A stretch of DNA of 64,000 nucleotides from Actinophytocola oryzae. Its GTDB lineage: Bacteria > Actinomycetota > Actinomycetes > Mycobacteriales > Pseudonocardiaceae. The notes below the pieces were generated by a model. It saw nothing but the letters and a program-made list of their open reading frames with translations, ran no database searches and was not told the origin of the DNA. A program made the translations under genes and the position numbers. Position 1 is the stretch's first letter; each line of letters begins with the position of its first letter. The stretch is taken from positions 165,315 to 229,314 of the forward strand of contig NZ_SOCP01000016.1 in assembly GCF_004364325.1 (NCBI RefSeq), read 5' to 3'. Positions 62,134 through 64,000 of this stretch are shown here, one piece after another.

Positions 62134-63399
62134 TCACAGGTAGAGGATCGCGGTGAGCACGATGCCTGCCGCGCCGACGACCCAGGTGTAGGGCAGCGTG
62201 GAGACCATCGCCCGTTCCGGGCGTACGCCCGCGTACTGCGCGGCCCACACCGTCTGCGTGCTGGTCGGGTCGGAGACGCCGAAGACCTGGTTGTAGGAGG
62301 CCATGAGGCCCACGACCGCGGGCAGCGGGTAGATCCCGCCGGAGACCAGCACGCCCGCGACCCCGGCGCCGAGACCGAAGACGTTGAGCGGGCCCCGGAA
62401 CAGGCACAGCGGCACCAGGATCGCGAACACGACGGCGAACAGCACCGCGTTCCCCGGGCTGACCGCGGAGACGATCGGCGTCAGCGCGGACTCCGCACCC
62501 GGCAGCTTCACCGCGGCCAGCAGCATGCCGATGGCGATGAACAGCACGATCGGCGGGCCCGCGGTGTCGAACGCGCGGTAGAGCGACCGCAGCGCGCGTT
62601 CGCCGTAGGTGCCGGGGCGGGTGGTGGTGACCAGGGCGAAGACCACGCCGACCAGCAGCGACGGCACGATCGGCACGGAGAAGCCCAGTGCCAGCACGAT
62701 CGGCACGATCGGGGTCAGCAGCGCGTACCAGGGTGCCGTACCCCGGCGGCCCCGGACGGGCGCACGCACGGCCCACGCGTGCCGGGCGCCCCGGCGGCGG
62801 GTCTCGACCAACACGTACGCGATGCCCGCGACCAGCGCGAACGGGAACAGGCGGATCATCACCGTGCGGACCTCGTCGACCGGTGCGCCGAGCGCGTCGG
62901 AGAGGAACTGCCACACCGGCAGCTCCAGCGGCGACCCGGCACCGACACCCATCAGGACCGTGCCGCCCGCGACGACCGGGTTCACGCCGACGGCGATCAT
63001 GGCGGGGATGCCGACCACGCCCGCGAGCATGGCGGCGGGCGCGGAGCCGGTGATGCTGCCGCACAGGATGGACACGGCGAACACGCCGAGCGCCACGACC
63101 GACGGGCGCTCGCCGCCGAACTCGACGATCCGGCGGACGAGGGTGGCCGCGATGCCGGTGTCGTCCATGAGGGTGCCGAGCCAGGAGCCCAGCAGCACCG
63201 CGATCATGGTCGCCGCGAGTGCGGCCGACCCAGTCTGCAGGACCGTCGTCAGGATGCTGTTCTCGTCGCCGGTCAGTGGTGCGCCCGCGAGGATCGCGAT
63301 GCCCAGTGCCAGCAGCGCGAGTGCGAAGGCGGTGGGCAGCACGCGGGTGAGCATCAGCACCACGCCGACCACCATCAGTGCGAGGATCGCGTAACCCAT
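62134..63399 (-). CDS. ion-transporter-superfamily permease (substrate unknown)
   Basis: A 421-residue membrane protein with about 11 hydrophobic segments and two repeated Gly/Ser/Pro-rich re-entrant stretches (GSITGSAPAAMLAGVVG and GVGAGSPLELP), as in gluconate/citrate/dicarboxylate permeases. Follows the metalloprotease gene after 3 bases, so co-transcribed. Its substrate is not apparent. Confidence 0.8.
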   Translation of the reverse strand: MGYAILALMVVGVVLMLTRVLPTAFALALLALGIAILAGAPLTGDENSILTTVLQTGSAALAATMIAVLLGSWLGTLMDDTGIAATLVRRIVEFGGERPSVVALGVFAVSILCGSITGSAPAAMLAGVVGIPAMIAVGVNPVVAGGTVLMGVGAGSPLELPVWQFLSDALGAPVDEVRTVMIRLFPFALVAGIAYVLVETRRRGARHAWAVRAPVRGRRGTAPWYALLTPIVPIVLALGFSVPIVPSLLVGVVFALVTTTRPGTYGERALRSLYRAFDTAGPPIVLFIAIGMLLAAVKLPGAESALTPIVSAVSPGNAVLFAVVFAILVPLCLFRGPLNVFGLGAGVAGVLVSGGIYPLPAVVGLMASYNQVFGVSDPTSTQTVWAAQYAGVRPERAMVSTLPYTWVVGAAGIVLTAILYL

Positions 63400-63402
63400 G
63401 GG

Positions 63403-63930
63403 TCAGCCTCCGAGTCGTGCCGCGAGCGCGGCCGTGAGTAGCAGTGGGCTCGGGCGCAGCGAGCTGTGCCGGTGGGCGTAGCGGTGGGCGACGATCTCGT
63501 CGGCACCCGCGACGTGGCCGCGCAGCCGCCACGGGCCGACGCGCAACGCGGTGTGCCCCAACGCCTTGTTCAGGTCGCGGACGTCCACGACGTGGTGCGC
63601 AAGCTCGTGCGCGACCGCCGCCTCACGCAGCTGCGGGACGGTCACCTGCCACCTCCTGCCGACCTTCGCGAGCAGTTCGAGTGAGTCCCGGTAGACGGTG
63701 ATCTCCCTGGTGCGGTGGTGGAACTCGGCGAGGACGACCTCCTTGCCGTGCACACCACCGGTCTTCTCCTTCACGACACAGGAAGGCGGTGGCGGCAGCG
63801 TGTCCGCATAGGACAGTGCGGTCTCCGCCCACTGCCGGAGCTGGGTCTCGGGACGGTTCTCGTGGGTCGGGGTCTCCCGCAGCAGCCGGACCGCGAGGTC
63901 GACGTCGCTGATAGGACTACCTTCGTTCAT
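63403..63930 (-). CDS. HExxH zinc metalloprotease-like protein
   Basis: A 175-residue protein with the zincin motif H108-E-L-A-H112 in AVAHELAHHVVD and no signal peptide. Small stand-alone HExxH proteins like this resemble ImmA/IrrE or M48-type domains; the family is not certain. Co-transcribed with the permease. Start ATG 63930 follows TCCCGGCC without a clear ribosome site. Confidence 0.75.
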   Translation of the reverse strand: MNEGSPISDVDLAVRLLRETPTHENRPETQLRQWAETALSYADTLPPPPSCVVKEKTGGVHGKEVVLAEFHHRTREITVYRDSLELLAKVGRRWQVTVPQLREAAVAHELAHHVVDVRDLNKALGHTALRVGPWRLRGHVAGADEIVAHRYAHRHSSLRPSPLLLTAALAARLGG

Positions 63931-63980
63931 GGCCGGGACCTCCGGGGAACGCTTGCTTCGCTTGTCCTGCGAGGACTGTC

Positions 63981-64000
63981 ATGAGACGGCGTCCCTGGAG
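63981..64000 (+). CDS. possible start of a gene running off the window
   Basis: ATG 63981 has GCGAGGA about eight bases ahead and opens MRRRPW before the sequence ends. Too short to assign; it would be divergent from the metalloprotease gene. Confidence 0.2.

Noticed and set aside
1..64000. tRNA, rRNA, insertion sequences, att sites or an MbtH gene
   Set aside because: None was recognised on either strand; an MbtH partner for the NRPS A domains may lie outside the window.

Overview
The window is about 70% G+C with strong third-position G/C bias, GTG and TTG starts, tightly overlapping operons and several large NRPS genes. This points to a filamentous actinomycete; Pseudonocardiales is my guess, since no taxonomic marker gene is present. 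Roughly 1-51 kb reads as one large natural-product cluster, cut at the left edge inside an NRPS gene. From 51 to 64 kb there are ordinary accessory and regulatory genes.

Layout. 1-10.4 kb: the end of an NRPS (C-A-PCP), an ArsR regulator with a tandem SRPBCC protein, then an Fe/2OG dioxygenase and an OTC-like carbamoyltransferase facing an SbnA-type diaminopropionate synthase and a C-A-PCP NRPS. 10.6-14.2 kb: two regulators, the second a large LuxR-type ATPase activator. 14.2-29.4 kb: an amino-group-carrier-protein (LysW) pathway. It has LysW, LysZ, an M20 hydrolase and a class V PLP enzyme in one operon. A second operon holds a split transketolase, a DegT aminotransferase, LysX, LysK and a PF10014-type 2OG oxygenase. 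A sulfotransferase and LysY face that operon. Inserted among them are a GNAT protein, a glycosyltransferase and an MFS exporter. 29.4-33.8 kb: a secreted S45 acylase 8 nt after LysY, a small membrane protein, and a YtrA-type GntR/ABC-ATPase pair. 34-36.7 kb: SbnB and a DUF885 metallopeptidase. 38-50.8 kb: a FAAL-ACP-C-A-PCP NRPS, a type II thioesterase, a B12-binding radical SAM enzyme, a natural P450-ferredoxin fusion and another C-A-PCP NRPS.

How the genes probably work together (inference). The LysW genes plus transketolase and aminotransferase match the known logic for 2,6-diamino-5,7-dihydroxyheptanoate-type building blocks (vazabitide; azabicycle of azinomycin and ficellomycin), and the sulfotransferase fits sulfate activation for ring closure. 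SbnA and SbnB would supply L-2,3-diaminopropionate, which the atypical carbamoyltransferase could turn into a ureido amino acid. FAAL would start the peptide with a fatty acyl group and the exported S45 acylase could remove it, a prodrug scheme suited to a reactive warhead.

Most unexpected feature. A 48-codon gene (43880-44026, minus strand) starts 2 nt after the radical SAM stop codon behind a perfect Shine-Dalgarno and encodes three near-identical 10-residue repeats. It is followed by a 36-bp perfect palindrome. Four of the five differences between the repeats are silent third-position changes, so it looks like a multi-core ribosomal peptide precursor inside an NRPS cluster.
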